DNA of 64,000 bases from Exophiala sp. HKRS030 (taxonomy: Eukaryota; Ascomycota; Eurotiomycetes; Chaetothyriales; Herpotrichiellaceae), in the NCBI GenBank assembly GCA_023897205.1, contig JAHWDD010000005.1, forward strand, positions 1,798,001 through 1,862,000. Direction: 5' to 3'. The translations under genes were made by a program, and so were the position numbers. Shown piece by piece: positions 33,142-44,773 of this stretch; position 1 is the first letter of the stretch, and every line of letters begins with the position of its first letter. The notes under the pieces were generated by a model. The model searched no databases and was not told where the DNA came from. It saw only the letters and a list, made by a program, of their open reading frames with translations.

Positions 33142-34503
33142 ATGGGCAAGCCTACGCAGAAGGAGAAGGCTCGCTACCAGCTTCTCAGACAGAAACTGCT
33201 GGATACATACAAAGGATACTTTGACGGTCCCCTTTCACAACTAACAGCCACGCAAGTGGACCACACTCTACATCGATGGGAAACCCTGTATCCGGCATTG
33301 CTAAAACCCACGAGACATGCCGTTCTGTTGAACACCTTTCATGGAGCGCCCTACTTCCAGGCTCAAAGTTCGGAATCGACGAATCCAAAACTAGGAGGGT
33401 CTTTGGATGAAAACCTACGAGACGTCAACCTGGAGGACTCGGGGGAAGTCTCTCCTCCAGAACCACTGGAAGATGCCGGTCGATGGCTACCCCCATCTTG
33501 CCCTCTCAAGTTATATCACCTACCACAACAAGAAACCCATTCCAGCAAAGACTACCTCCTACCACCTCCGTCGAAGAATTCTCACGACCTCAAAAACTAC
33601 TACTGCCTCGACTTTGCATCCGTCTTTCCGGTTCTCGCTCTCGATGTTCACCCAGGCCATACCATTCTCGACATGACGGCGGCACCCGGCGGGAAAACAT
33701 TGACCCTCTTGAACCATCTCGGCAACTCCCTCGTCCCAGCCGCAGGCATCAATGCTTCATCATCTTCTCCCCCCTCCACCATTCAAACAAAACTGCATGT
33801 CAACGAGATCGACTTTCAACGTCGCAAGCGCCTACGAGTCGTACTGGACGAACATGTGCCAGCAAATCTACTTCCATCTACCTCATCGCCAAACTCGGTC
33901 ATCCAGATCACAGGCAAGGACGCGACGGAAGCTTCCAGCTTCCGTCCCGGAGCCTATGACCGGATCCTCCTCGACGCCCCTTGTTCCAGTGAAAGACACG
34001 TCCTACACCAGCTTCACAAACAAGAATCCGCATCGAACCTACACAAGGACCTGCTGAACTGGTCACCTTCCAGTTCAGAGAAGATCGCCAAGGGTCTCCA
34101 ACTTAAAATGCTCACAACCGCCGTTCGAGCTCTGAAGTTCGGTGGCACCCTGGTCTACAGTACCTGCTCGCTCTCGCCACATGAGAATGACAACGTCATC
34201 GAGAACGTGGTGAATTTGATCGACAAGCAAAATCGAAGACGAATCAAAGAGGTATCGCGTCGACGTGACGCCGATCCGGGCAGTGAAAATGATGGAGAAG
34301 AAGATGCCCGTCAACCGCGCAAACCACCTCAAACAGCGTTTCCAGAACTGTGGACGCTAGAAATCGATCATACGAGCTGGTCAATCGGAGAACCGACCAA
34401 ACATGGGTGGATGATATTACCGGATCAGCAGGACAACGCGGGCTGGGGTCCAATATATTTCTGCAAACTCACCAAACAACGGAAGAAAGGTTCACGGTCA
34501 TGA
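33142..34503 (+). CDS. NSUN3/NSUN4-like RNA m5C methyltransferase
   Basis: An intronless 453-aa frame of the RsmB/Nop2/Sun family, which transfers methyl from S-adenosylmethionine to C5 of cytosine in RNA. The SAM-binding motif I is LDMTAAPGGKTLTLL; the adenosyl-binding acidic site is in LHVNEIDFQRRKRLR; motif IV is YDRILLDAPCSSERH; and the second, nucleophilic cysteine is in VYSTCSLSPHENDNVIENVV. SSERH after the motif IV cysteine resembles the mitochondrial NSUN3/NSUN4 branch (TDRH or SERH) rather than Nop2 or Trm4, so mitochondrial rRNA or tRNA is a plausible substrate. The N-terminus (MGKPTQKEKARYQLLRQKLL) is basic and could be a targeting segment. A low-complexity insert lies between motif I and the acidic site. 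Confidence 0.85.
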   Translation: MGKPTQKEKARYQLLRQKLLDTYKGYFDGPLSQLTATQVDHTLHRWETLYPALLKPTRHAVLLNTFHGAPYFQAQSSESTNPKLGGSLDENLRDVNLEDSGEVSPPEPLEDAGRWLPPSCPLKLYHLPQQETHSSKDYLLPPPSKNSHDLKNYYCLDFASVFPVLALDVHPGHTILDMTAAPGGKTLTLLNHLGNSLVPAAGINASSSSPPSTIQTKLHVNEIDFQRRKRLRVVLDEHVPANLLPSTSSPNSVIQITGKDATEASSFRPGAYDRILLDAPCSSERHVLHQLHKQESASNLHKDLLNWSPSSSEKIAKGLQLKMLTTAVRALKFGGTLVYSTCSLSPHENDNVIENVVNLIDKQNRRRIKEVSRRRDADPGSENDGEEDARQPRKPPQTAFPELWTLEIDHTSWSIGEPTKHGWMILPDQQDNAGWGPIYFCKLTKQRKKGSRS

Positions 34504-34815
34504 TAGTGGCAGGAGTAGCCTTTGTGCATGCAAGAAGCACGGTAAATGGGTTGGTTACGAGTACGAAAGCTCATGGCGTAGATACACCTTTTTAACTACT
34601 AGCACCATGGTGCTCATGATGTGAGGACAACAAGGTCCTGATAGTCAGCGAGCTAGGGCACAAGTCTTGTAGGGAGTAATCGCCTGCGTGGATTGAATAT
34701 CTGTACAAGTACGAGGCCGAGCCTTTTTCATTTCTTTTTTTACTTTTGAGTTCTTCTCATTGGAAATTTTTGTCTTGCCAGCATACTCATACCTGGTCAA
34801 GAAGTTCTAAATGGT
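34504..34815. other. convergent intergenic spacer
   Basis: 312 bases between the stop codons of the methyltransferase (+) and homoisocitrate dehydrogenase (-). A T-rich stretch lies near 34725-34770. Nothing else is seen. Confidence 0.5.
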
Positions 34816-36167
34816 TTACAACTTTTTCAGGATATCGCCGAGCACCTCGTCCGTCGTCGCCTTCCCACCCAGGTCGGGACTCACGAAGCGGCCCTCGGCG
34901 AGGTTCCTGTCGACGGCGTTGTAGATGACGTTGGCGGCCTCGGGCAGGTCCAGGAACTCGAGCATGACGCCGACGCTGCGGATGGTGGCGATGGGGTTGG
35001 CGATGTTCTTGCCCTCGATGTCGGGCGCGCTGCCGTGGCAGGGTTCACCGATGACGATGCCCTCGCCGACGTTGGCGCTGGGCACGAGGCCCAGACTGCC
35101 GACGAGAGCGGCGGCGCCGTCGCTCAACAGGTCGCCGTACAGGTTGGGGGCGACGATGACGTCGTAGTACTGCGGCTGCAGGAACAGCTTGTACACCATG
35201 CTGTCGACGATCTGTTCCTCGATCTGCAGTCCCTTGAACTTGGACTGACTCAGGGCCTCGCGGGCCGTCGCCCTGAACAATCCGTCGGTCTGGGAGAGGA
35301 CGTTGGACTTGTGGGTGATGGTCACCATGCCCGGCTTTTCTTGTCCGTTCGCGCGCATCTTTTGCCTCCTCACGGCGATGTCTCCTGCGATGTTGGCGAT
35401 GCGCCACGACGCTTTCGTCGAGATTCTCTTGATGGCCTCGGCGATCTGACCCTCGCCGGACGGGTCGGGGTAGGTCTTTTCCTCCTTGACGTACAGGTCC
35501 TCGGTGTTTTCGCGCACGATGACGAGGTCGATCGGGTGGGGAGTCGGCGAGGAGAACGCGGGCGACGCCGTCGTCTTGCAAGGCCGCACGTTGGCGTACA
35601 ACGAAAGTTTCTTCCGTAGAGCCACGATGGGAGACGTGTAGCCTTCTACTTTGGTCGTGGGGGAGCTATATCCAGCAGCAAAACTTTGTCAGCATGCATT
35701 CCTTGAAGGGGACGAACCGGAACAGGGACAAAACAGGGAGACATTGTATGACTGAGCAGTAACACATACCTCACGGCCCCAAAGAGGGCTCCGTCACATT
35801 CTTTCTGTAGTGTTTCCACCGTCTTGTCTGGGAGTGCGCTACCCGTGCGCTTGAAGCAATCGAAACCAGCATCGAGGTCGACAAAGGAGAAGTTGAGGCC
35901 CAGAGAGGAAGGGAGTGATTCGAGGATACGTCTACCGGCCTGAAAGAATCAAGTTGTTGGTCAGCATATCAGGTAGACAGACAGGTAGTTGTCTGGCCAG
36001 TGCCGCGCTGGACAGGAGAACGACTGGACTGCATACCGGAATAACTTCGCGACCGATACCGTCACCCGGAATCAGGCCTAAAGAAAGAGGTTCAGCAAGA
36101 GCGCTATGACAATAGTAGTAGTGGCAGCGAAGAGTTTCTTACCTATTCTTAACGTTCGTGCAGCCAT
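34816..36167 (-). CDS. LYS12: homoisocitrate dehydrogenase, lysine biosynthesis
   Basis: Four exons, 36167-36143, 36077-36037, 35939-35770 and 35665-34816, give 361 aa. The enzyme oxidatively decarboxylates homoisocitrate to 2-oxoadipate in the fungal alpha-aminoadipate route, in mitochondria. It belongs to the beta-decarboxylating dehydrogenases: [12 protein letters not shown] at the N-terminus, [19 protein letters not shown] (a homoisocitrate-type substrate loop), [38 protein letters not shown], the metal-binding stretch [20 protein letters not shown] and the NAD-binding [20 protein letters not shown]. The N-terminal [10 protein letters not shown] offers little room for a presequence. Isopropylmalate dehydrogenase is the nearest alternative, but the loop favours homoisocitrate. 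Confidence 0.93.
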
Positions 36168-36840
36168 GGTGTAAGTATGGATCAAGAGCTTGTAGAAAAA
36201 GAGAGTCTCGAGCGCAGAAACGAAACTACACTGTACCGCGTTCGAGGAAAATATTCCGACTCGAGGCTGGAGTTGGAACTCCGCAATCGGAAGCCCTCAA
36301 TGCCTTTCCCTTCGGTAAATATCCCACACAAGGCTGAGAATCTGGGGGTCCGCATATGTGCACGATACTAGTACTTGTGACAGATTTTGAACAGATAATT
36401 GTTCAGCAGGCAAAAGCAACATCATGAAGGAGTAAGACTGAGATACCTGATTTTGAATCTTATGAATCCTAAAGCAAAGAAAGATCTCGAAAACAGAGGA
36501 AGCAAGTAACCCAGACTACACTTTTAGCAGATAATGCATGAAAACTATCACGAGCAGCTTTTTTACTACCCCGGTGGTCTTCATGTACGAGTACCAGATC
36601 TGTATTGCATATCCGCCGCCACGCATGAGTTCCAATGTTGAGCACCATTGCGCCCCAAGAATCTTGTATTATCATGTCGAGGCTCCTTTGATAGACTCTA
36701 GCGAGTAAGCCCCTGATTCCCATCATACCTCTCGCATTTCTGAACGATAAATCAGCACCTCTTCCAGGACTCTGGTTATCGACATCAATCATTAACGTTT
36801 CTCCACCCAAGCTTTATACTGAGTCTCATAGAACGAGATG
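36168..36840. other. intergenic region
   Basis: Upstream of LYS12 and downstream of the unknown gene (both minus strand). No coding frame, repeat or motif is supported. Confidence 0.45.
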
Positions 36841-38293
36841 TTAGACATGACGACTTCTTCTGGCTGTACGCTGCACTGCCGCGCAGGTTCCATCACTTTG
36901 ACTCCGGCTCCTCTTTTTGCGATTTTCTGCAGCATCATTCTTCTGACCCGCGTTGCTGACGGGCGCCTTTGCATCTGACTGAACAAGCGCCCTTTGCATT
37001 CGGATGCTGACTCGGACGTCTGACAAACTTCTCTCAATCCTGGTCTCAAATCCAGAAAGATCGATCCATCCATCACGCCACTTTTGAAGGTGCTCTGCAA
37101 TTTCGTTCGCAGCCTTTTCCCTTACTGGTTGCAGGAGGAGACGCTCGAATTCGGTAGCAAACGGCTGCAATACTGCATGAGCGTTATTTGATGGTCGTTC
37201 TGTAGAGTTCTCAGCAGCATGGCTCTTTCCGATGCTGTCACGCACAGCTGTGCCTGGATAGGCGTTTACTTCTGCGCTGGAGTCCGTGCAGGACTTTGAA
37301 AGTCCAACGCGCGAGCTGGAGGTGTTTTTGTTTTCTTGACGATGACAGTCGTTTGTTGAAGTAATAGCAGCGTTTTTGTTATTTTCACTCAAATCCGTGT
37401 TGTGACCGGTAATATCCTGCTGGTCTAATTCAGATCTTGGCTTGACTTCTGACGGGGCAGAATCAGGCTGGTCGGCATCTTCTTTTGCACTGATGACTTG
37501 CTTTTTGGTAACTTGAGGCTTCCATACTTGCTCACCATTAAAGCCGCTTGCAGACGTTGCATCTCCTGGATCTCTATTGGAAAGTTTCGAGGAAGCGGAT
37601 TGTTGAGCAGAAATCTTCTTGCTTGTCCGATCTTTCCATGGAACACCACCGGGCTTATCCTTGTGATCAAAACAGAATGGCCCAAGATCAGCGCTCTGGG
37701 TTGTGGGTTGAGGGGTCCAATACCGGGGTTCAAGGCCTCGCATCATGGGAGGTTCAGCTTTGTTGATATCATGTAGCCAACGTGGTGGCTTAGATCTGGT
37801 GTGAATCTTGTGGCCGGCACACTCATCTAGTGTGGCGAGCACGGCATCTTTTATCACTGGTTGCGCTTCCCTAGATGTCATATATGGTGGAACACTCTTG
37901 TGTCCTGTGTTAGAATAGTCAATGAACGGTTGCAACCAGGCCGCAAGGCGATAGGTACGGTTTTCGGTGAATCCAACGAAGAACTGGTCGAAGCTAAGGG
38001 GGCTTCCCAAGGGCTCTTGGTGTATTCTCATACGAAGCTGACACTCATGTCCAACTAAGCAGGCCCAGAGAATGTTATTTTCGTAGTCAGCACCGAGCTT
38101 TTGTCCAACATATACAAGATATCTCCGGCCTCCGAATTTTTCGTCTTTGATCCAAACAGTAGGTTGACGCGAACTAACTAAGTCAGAATTTTCTTTTTTT
38201 CAAAGAGACATTTCCATCCTACTAGTATTGGATTTGAGCATCGCATCGCTTTGGGGGCGGCATGAAAGGAGGAGGACTACGGTCTGTCATCAT
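36841..38293 (-). CDS. conserved-looking protein of unknown function
   Basis: Exons 38293-38223 and 38173-36841 (49-nt intron) give 467 aa. I do not recognise it. The first exon is Pro-rich and basic (MMTDRSPPPFMPPPKRCDAQ). The next 170 residues look folded: VWIKDEKFGGRRYLVYVGQK, then ENNILWACLVGHECQLRMRI and FFVGFTENRTYRLAAWLQPF. The middle (about 170-330) is low-complexity and rich in Ser, Asn, Asp and Lys. A helical segment near 335-400 (LLLQPVREKAANEIAEHLQK, then WRDGWIDLSGFETRIERSLS) precedes a basic C-terminus (KKRSRSQSDG, RRSRHV) that may be a nuclear signal. The intron join is in phase with a clear TTAG acceptor. A nuclear protein is a guess. Confidence 0.6.
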
Positions 38294-39096
38294 GTAGGCG
38301 GGACCTCAATGTCCGAGTCTAGGAATGTAGTAAATTAGCAGATGCGAATGTTATATCTCCTAAGTGGAGGCTGGGTCACTTACCGAAGTGTTGAAAACAA
38401 TTGTGTCGAGCTTCCAATTTGATGTCAGAAGATGAGAGGCGCAATAAGAAGGAGGATGTGGACACCAGAGGAGAGTTATGACAGCATATAAGGTTCAGAG
38501 TTCTAGAAAATCCAGTAAGCTGAAAATCAGATTGAAGTCGCAGGCAACGTGAAAGCAAGAGAAAGACAAGTCATGAATGTCTCCAGAGATGGAGGTAAAG
38601 TTAGAGACGAAGGTAAAGGTAGATACAGAGGTGAAGAGAGAGGTAAAAATGGAAGAGACAGCGACGACGAGAGAGGTGGAGGTAGAGATAATGGTAAAGG
38701 AAAATAGTGAGTGAAGCAAGGTCATATCAGTGAATAGAATCCCTGAAAGTTGCCGTAACATGTGAAACCACGGTGACGCTCAACTTTTGAAGTATACGAC
38801 AGACAGGTTCTTCAATGCTAGACACGATACGAGTCGTCAGCTTGAGCAACTCAAGCATCTGCTGATGAACTTACCACCATAAGATCAGGGCTGTCTCCTT
38901 CCACCACTAGATCCGAGGTTAACTATTCCACCGTGCAACAAATAGCGAAACGGCAAAAGAGGGAAGGTCCAAAGCTCAAAATATTCGTGACATTGAGCAT
39001 TACTATACACAATACCCGCCCGACAAGCAGGCATGCCGGACACTCTAATACCAGGGCAAATTTGAATCCCAAATCATATGCCAACCCACAGCTTGA
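38294..39096. other. intergenic region with polypurine tract
   Basis: Between BIG1's 3' end and the start of the unknown gene (both minus strand). It holds the purine-rich tract described separately and otherwise nothing recognisable. Confidence 0.5.
38567..38708. repeat. polypurine low-complexity tract
   Basis: About 140 bases in which most of the plus strand is A or G, with loosely repeated GAGGT and GGTAAA words (AGAGGTGAAGAGAGAGGTAA is one stretch). It lies upstream of the 38293 start, so on that gene's coding strand it is a pyrimidine tract, as often found in fungal promoters. Confidence 0.6.
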
Positions 39097-40115
39097 TCAT
39101 TGTTGCTTCTTGGCCGCCAGCTGGCCCATTTCCTTGTCGAACGCGGCGTAGGTAACCTGCAAGGAAGCCAGAGCCGAGATACCAACGTACAGGATGGACA
39201 GGAGGAGGAATGAGACAAGAAGACCCATGAAGATACCTGTGCAGGGTTAGCGTTTTATTCCCAAGACGTTGCTCTCTCCCCCACGGGACGTCAACTTACC
39301 AGGCGTAAAGAACTGATACTTATCAAACAACGGCCCGTCGATCATGGTCTGATTGCTCTTCGTACCACTTCCAGCACGAGCATCCAGACCCAAATCTCTC
39401 TTCAGGTCGATGTGCAAACTCTCCTGGATCTGCGACTCCATATCATATTCCTTCGGCTCCACCTCTTCTACAAGCCCCGATCTCGCCGTCGTGTACAAGA
39501 CCGTATAATTCTGTATAGGCAGCATGTCGAGAACAGAGGCAAAGAAGGCATCGTTCTGTGCCAAGTCGCTCTGCCTTTGGCTCGATGGCTTAGGGAGTGT
39601 GATTTTGAGCAATCGTGGTGCAGGTGAAATCGTCGCAGGGATGGCACCCTTCGAGGCGTCAATCTCGGTAACTTGCACGCCGCATTTGGAGCGTAAAAGG
39701 TCTATCCAGCTCGACGAGTCGATGCTACCGGTGACATCAGGCACGACCATGCTACTTCTGACGCCTCTCGCAGACTGTCTGGACAGGGCCTGGGCCAAGA
39801 CGGGCGTGTTCTTTATAGATTCGTAGTCATGACTACTCACGCCGGATTGTGAGACGACGACATAGTAATCTGAAGGACAGGTGGATAGAGAAATGGCGAC
39901 ATTGGAAACGACGCTGCTGGCGGATTGTAATCGCGAGTCTGGGTTCAAAAGCCTGCACAAACGCCGTGTTAGTTAACTTCAAGGACAGGTATCGCGACTG
40001 CCTGGGGAGCGGGTTCGTACTCTGACGTCGAGAACATAAAGAAGGGTGTAGTATCGAGGTATGCATGAGCACTTCCGGCGGCGAGCACCAGAGCGCTGAG
40101 CCGGAGTAGACGCAT
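39097..40115 (-). CDS. BIG1: BIG1 family ER membrane protein
   Basis: Exons 40115-40021, 39952-39300 and 39236-39097 give 295 aa. BIG1 is an ER protein needed for normal beta-1,6-glucan in yeast cell walls; the family is related to accessory subunits of the vacuolar ATPase. It has an N-terminal signal peptide (MRLLRLSALVLAAGSAHA), the conserved start of the mature protein (YLDTTPFFMFSTSE), a lumenal domain, then FFTPGIFMGLLVSFLLLSIL leading into a membrane span near 250-275, and a short cytosolic tail with LASLQVTYAAFDKEMG and a lysine-rich end (KKQQ) that could retrieve it to the ER. Exon joins are in phase and restore the conserved FTPGIF run. Confidence 0.9.
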
Positions 40116-40653
40116 GGTTGTGGTAATGTGAGAGTGGTGATCTGTGGAAGTTTAGATGATGCATGGCCGCAGATAAAGTCCATATGCTCTCCGCAGCTGC
40201 CACCTGCACCTCAGCCTTACGTTTATGAATTAGTCACGTGATAGTGACAAGGCTGCGCAATGTGCTCCTCCCCACTCTGATTGTTCATGAGAATCTGGCA
40301 CCGAAACTTCATGACTATAGCGAAGCAGGTGTTGTTACAACAATCCCTACTAATTCTTCCAATAGCGTCACATCATTCCTCACAGCTACACTAAATCCTG
40401 TCAAGAGAGTGGCCAAAAGGAAATCTTGTACGAAGTAGACGCCCATCAAATCTGGATACTCATACATATTCCACAGTATATTGCCGGCTACGTTTCCATC
40501 GTTGGTGCAGGAGTGTGTCGCTGCTTGCCTGCCCGAGAGCGCCTTTCAATTTGTCACACTTCCAGAGGCAGCGCTGCCAAGTGCCCGTTGGTTTTGGGTA
40601 TCATATAGTTAGTTCCTGATGCTTTGGTCAGGGGGTTCTGGGTTCTCCAGGGA
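40116..40653. other. intergenic region
   Basis: BIG1 promoter and 3' region of the RhoGAP gene (both minus strand). No feature is recognised. Confidence 0.45.
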
Positions 40654-43526
40654 TCATGAGAAGTCATCCATCGGCCTGTCCGTCAACTGGACCCCCTGAT
40701 TCTGACTCTGGCTGGGATGGCCCTCGTATGCCTGGTAGCTTCGCCTGCTCAGACTGCCTCCTCCACCCACCGGTTTTCGTCCACTGCCTGCGGCATTTCT
40801 CTTCAGGCTGCCTGCTCTTGATCCTCCATCTGATTCTTTCTGTGCTGGCTGAGGGCCTGAGTCCGAGTCCTGGCTATCATCGTCCAGAGGTGGCGGGATA
40901 TGCGGTCCAGGGCCACCTCCCGAGAATGTGCTTGGCAAGTTCATGATGTCCGGTGATACCTCGCCTTGTCCATGGGTCTGGCCGTTCATGCCGGTCCCCG
41001 GCTGTACAGTCGTCGTGGAATTTCTATCCACCGCGGATTGATTCTGGGTTCGGGCTTGAACTGGCGAGCCTTCATTACTGCCCGGAACCTCCAGGCTTGT
41101 CCGTTTTGAGGGCAGCCCAACGCCGCTTACATTTCTTCCATGTTCAGGCCTCGGGCTGGCAACGACCGGAAAGCGCCCAATGCTCCCATCGGTGCTCTTG
41201 TCCCGTCTATGACGATTTGCTGGGCCTGGGCTCTTGTCTCGTTGTCGCTGTTCAGTAATGGCTCGTGCTCGCTCTTCCATATTTGCTCTCCTTGATCGCT
41301 CATCGTTTGTGCTGACGGCTCTTTGGCGGGTTGATAAGCTTGTGGACGATTGACGTTTAAGCTCACCAAAGATGGCTTCTTTATGATCGAATAAGTCTCG
41401 AATTAGTCGATATGCGTGTCGTTCTTCCAGAGTCAGGGAGTTCTCGGTTCTTGGTCGTAGTATACAAGGCGCTAATGATTGAGCAAGAGCTGTAACATAT
41501 GCTTCGTCAGCAGAAGTGAGGTCAATTAGTCGTGTAAAATGTGTGGCAAGAGCATCAAGTGTGGCGATGTTATTAAGGCGAAGTTGGCCGAGTGTTGATT
41601 GCAGAACCTTGATGCGCGGTGCCGAATCTACCGAGTCGGTTGAGATCGGATTTGGTGCGGCATCAGACGTAGTGGCATATATCGTTTTGATGATTTCGTA
41701 GACCTGTGAGGAGACAAGAGAATCTGCAGATGGTCAGGGTGCACTTCTCAAACACGCGAGATGGACCTTACCAGGCAATTCGAGAAGGTACAGTTTGAGT
41801 ACACTGGCGACTATAGGTACCTCATACTTCTCAAGGATCTCTCTCGGCACTGGAGCCCCATTGTTGATCTGATTCCTCAGATGATGTGTCGCCGCCAGTG
41901 GAACATCCACCAGCCAAACATTTCTCCGTGCTTCGTCGCCCTCCAGATCAGGATAGTGGCTATCCAGGAATGTCAGTATCGAAGTCACAATGATCGGCAC
42001 TCTTTTCCTGTCTGCTCTTGCTCTTGCCTCTAGATCAACACCGAATGTCTGATCCTCCACGCTGCCATAGTAGTTCTCATATGGCACCACTTTTGGCACA
42101 AAAGCTCCCGTTCTGTAGTTCTCCAGCAGGTATCTCAAGTCTCCTAATGGTTGGATCGTCTCCTGGTAGAGCATCATATGGTCAACTTGACTCTGGAAGG
42201 AGGGAATGCTGTTGCTAATTGCACCTGAGAAATCCAAGATCACCGACTTGATCGCTCTCAATCGGTCGGTCTCACATCTTTCGAGGAATTTTAGATGGTC
42301 CATCATCGACTCCTCCAGGTTGCATCGTAGTAAATCGAGTTTGCGGACGGCCGCCTTATATTTCTCGTCTGCTTCCTTTGCCTCACGCTTTAACCGTTCG
42401 GCAGGTGTCTCGTTCGGATGAGCATTGTTTAATGGGTTCCAGCCTTGTATGGCTTCCGTAATGTTGCCGATAGTGGGTGATTCGAGAACCCCGTCCTGCG
42501 ATGATCCCGTTATCGACCTGCCGAGAGGCTTCTTCTTCTCCGGCACACCAGTGATCTGGAACACTCTCGTCTTCCATTGATACTTCATCCGCGAACTGTT
42601 GGCGAATGTGTTCCCCATATTACCAATCAACCGCAAGAGCCCGCGGTCCACCAGGTCTTGACCAATTTTTTCCGCATATCCCACGCTTGAAGCTTTCATG
42701 TGCTTTTGAATATATTCAACAATGTCCGTACCGGCAGACACATTTTGATAGACCCCTAGTATGGGCACCTTGAATTCGCTAAGCGGGATCTTCTCAAGCA
42801 TGTCCGTAAGTAACGTCTTGAGCCGATCCGGCGAGTACGTTTCATCTCCAATCTCCACGGGCAGCTCATCGAATTCGTCTTCGGGAAGGACTATCTTCGG
42901 CGGCGGCGGGCTTTGTGGTTTGGGACTGCCATTTGCATGATCCTGAAATGCCAACTTGTTCTCCTCCTCGAGATCTTCCACCAATCTGCACTTGTTGAAA
43001 TACTGACTCCGCAACTTCTTGACCAGGTCCGCTTGCCTGTCGTGTGCCTTGATTTTGGACTGCAGATCCTCCTGCGAATTCGAGATTCTCGTCGCGTGTG
43101 CATCGCACCATCTGGAGAAAGGGTTGACTACCAGTTCGCGAATATTATCGGCGATCTTCTTGTGGTTCTTGGTGGCTTCTACCATCTCACTTCGGACCCC
43201 TTCAAAAGCCTGTAACTGGTTAGCTAAAAGGTTCAAGACGTAGGAGCGTCCGTGTGTACCTTTCGAACGCTTGCGCCATCATCCCGTGCGAAGCCTCCGG
43301 TCATTCGATCTACGGAGGGCGCAATATCTCCTAACCGATCGCTGTACAACTCTTCCGCATCTGCTCTCATGCTTGCAATTGTCAGGATCTGGTTGTTCTC
43401 GATGACACCCTGCTGCAGTTTCTGAAACAGCACCCCCAAGCCACCGGCGTAATCTGAAGACCAGAACGATTCGGTGAATCCAGGCACTTTCGGCCTGCCC
43501 GGCGCAGGAGCATTGTCTGTCGCCAT
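40654..43526 (-). CDS. RGD2: F-BAR, DEP and RhoGAP domain protein, Rgd2 type
   Basis: Exons 43526-43260, 43209-41772 and 41723-40654 give 924 aa. The FCH/F-BAR + DEP + RhoGAP order is that of yeast Rgd2, a GAP for Cdc42 and Rho5 acting in cell polarity. Seen: FCH start (PGFTESFWSSDYAGGLGVLF), F-BAR helices to about 210 and again 320-430, an inserted DEP domain at about 230-310 (DIVEYIQKHMKASSVGYAEK), then RhoGAP at about 450-650 (LPDSLVSSQVYEIIKTIY). Where RhoGAPs usually carry the arginine finger, this protein reads RRNVWLVDVPLAATHHLRN, without an arginine at the expected place; my alignment is by eye. The C-terminal 250 residues are disordered, Pro/Ser/Arg-rich and begin with a charged helix (ANMEERARAITEQRQRDK). 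Confidence 0.88.
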
Positions 43527-44773
43527 GGAGGGTGAAGTACGTCTGCGGAATGGGGCAAGTGTTGGCGGTGTCTCCCTTCAAAGTTCGTGATCGTCGGAGA
43601 CAGGAATTCGCAGCGCAGGCGCGGAGTACGAGCCGGGGTAAAAGGAACAGGCGAGAAGGAAAGGAGCGAGGTTTACGATCTGGTTCGAGAATGCGTGCCA
43701 ACTGAAGCAGCGATGACAGGTGTACAGAAATACCAGATTCGGCTAGGCATGGGATTCGTTTAAGGAAACACAGGCAAAGTCGAGAATATCCTGTGAGGCT
43801 GAGACTGTGAAACGGAAATTGAAGATGATCAGGAATACGGCATTAGCCTGAGACACGATGGGTGGTGATTGCGCCCCCAGTTTTACGCAGGAGGATTCCT
43901 TCGTCACTCACAGTCAGTCCTCCATAGCAGGCCAGCTACTCCGTAAACAACCCAGAACCACCCTAGCCTGGTGCCCGCTCCAAGGGCCCAAAGATCCAGA
44001 GTCCCAGAGTCGCCCAGACCCAAAGATCCTATCCCTGGGCACTTAGCGGGCTCCAAAATCAAGCATCACCAGTTGGCGTCATCTCAACACCAGCCAAGTA
44101 TTATTTAGCTTATTAGCCACGGTTTGGCGGCGCTTACTGGTTACCCATTGGCGGTGACTATTGGGGCCACTCGGCAGCACGAGAGTGGCACATGTCTGAA
44201 TACTCTCTTTCAAAAATAGATTCCCTCAACTCCGTAGTACCTACTAAGTCCTCATACCGTGGGGTTTAACCACCTACCGGCGAGCCCCTTGATCTGGGAG
44301 TGCTAGTCCGCCGAATCTCTCTACATGACCCCAAAAGGAGATACGAGCATCGTTGTCTTGACAGAGGTTACTGATAGAGATACTATTGCCAGGTGCGGTG
44401 ACTGGAAAAAAGGATTAATCACTGGCTTACATATACACGTATTGATCTCAAAAACTCGTTCGTGTGCTTCGCTAGTAAATCAACCCAAGCTTTTTTGAAT
44501 ACCGATACGCTATTTCGTGATGAACAACTACTTGCACCCTCCATTTTGGAATAACAATCATGTTCGCCCCGCCCGACTTCGTGATTTGGCACGTCCTGCA
44601 ACGCCATCAAGCATAAACATCTATCCTAGACTCATTTGTCGCCGATGTAGGTCTCGCTCAATCCATCTACGACTCGATGGAGACTGCGGGGGTGTCGGCG
44701 ATTGTGGTGATGAAGGACCATCGACAGACTTTTTCGATCTTGTTGGTGTGTTGAAAAACTCCCCAGCGGCTAG
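43527..44773. other. intergenic region
   Basis: About 1.25 kb between the RhoGAP start and the pyruvate kinase stop, both on minus. Short plus-strand frames (for example at 43858-44046 and 44517-44855) lack motifs and codon structure. No RNA gene or repeat is seen. Confidence 0.45.

Noticed and set aside
35035..35619. 194-codon plus-strand frame opposite LYS12
   Set aside because: Mirror of the conserved dehydrogenase exon; no motif and no promoter context.
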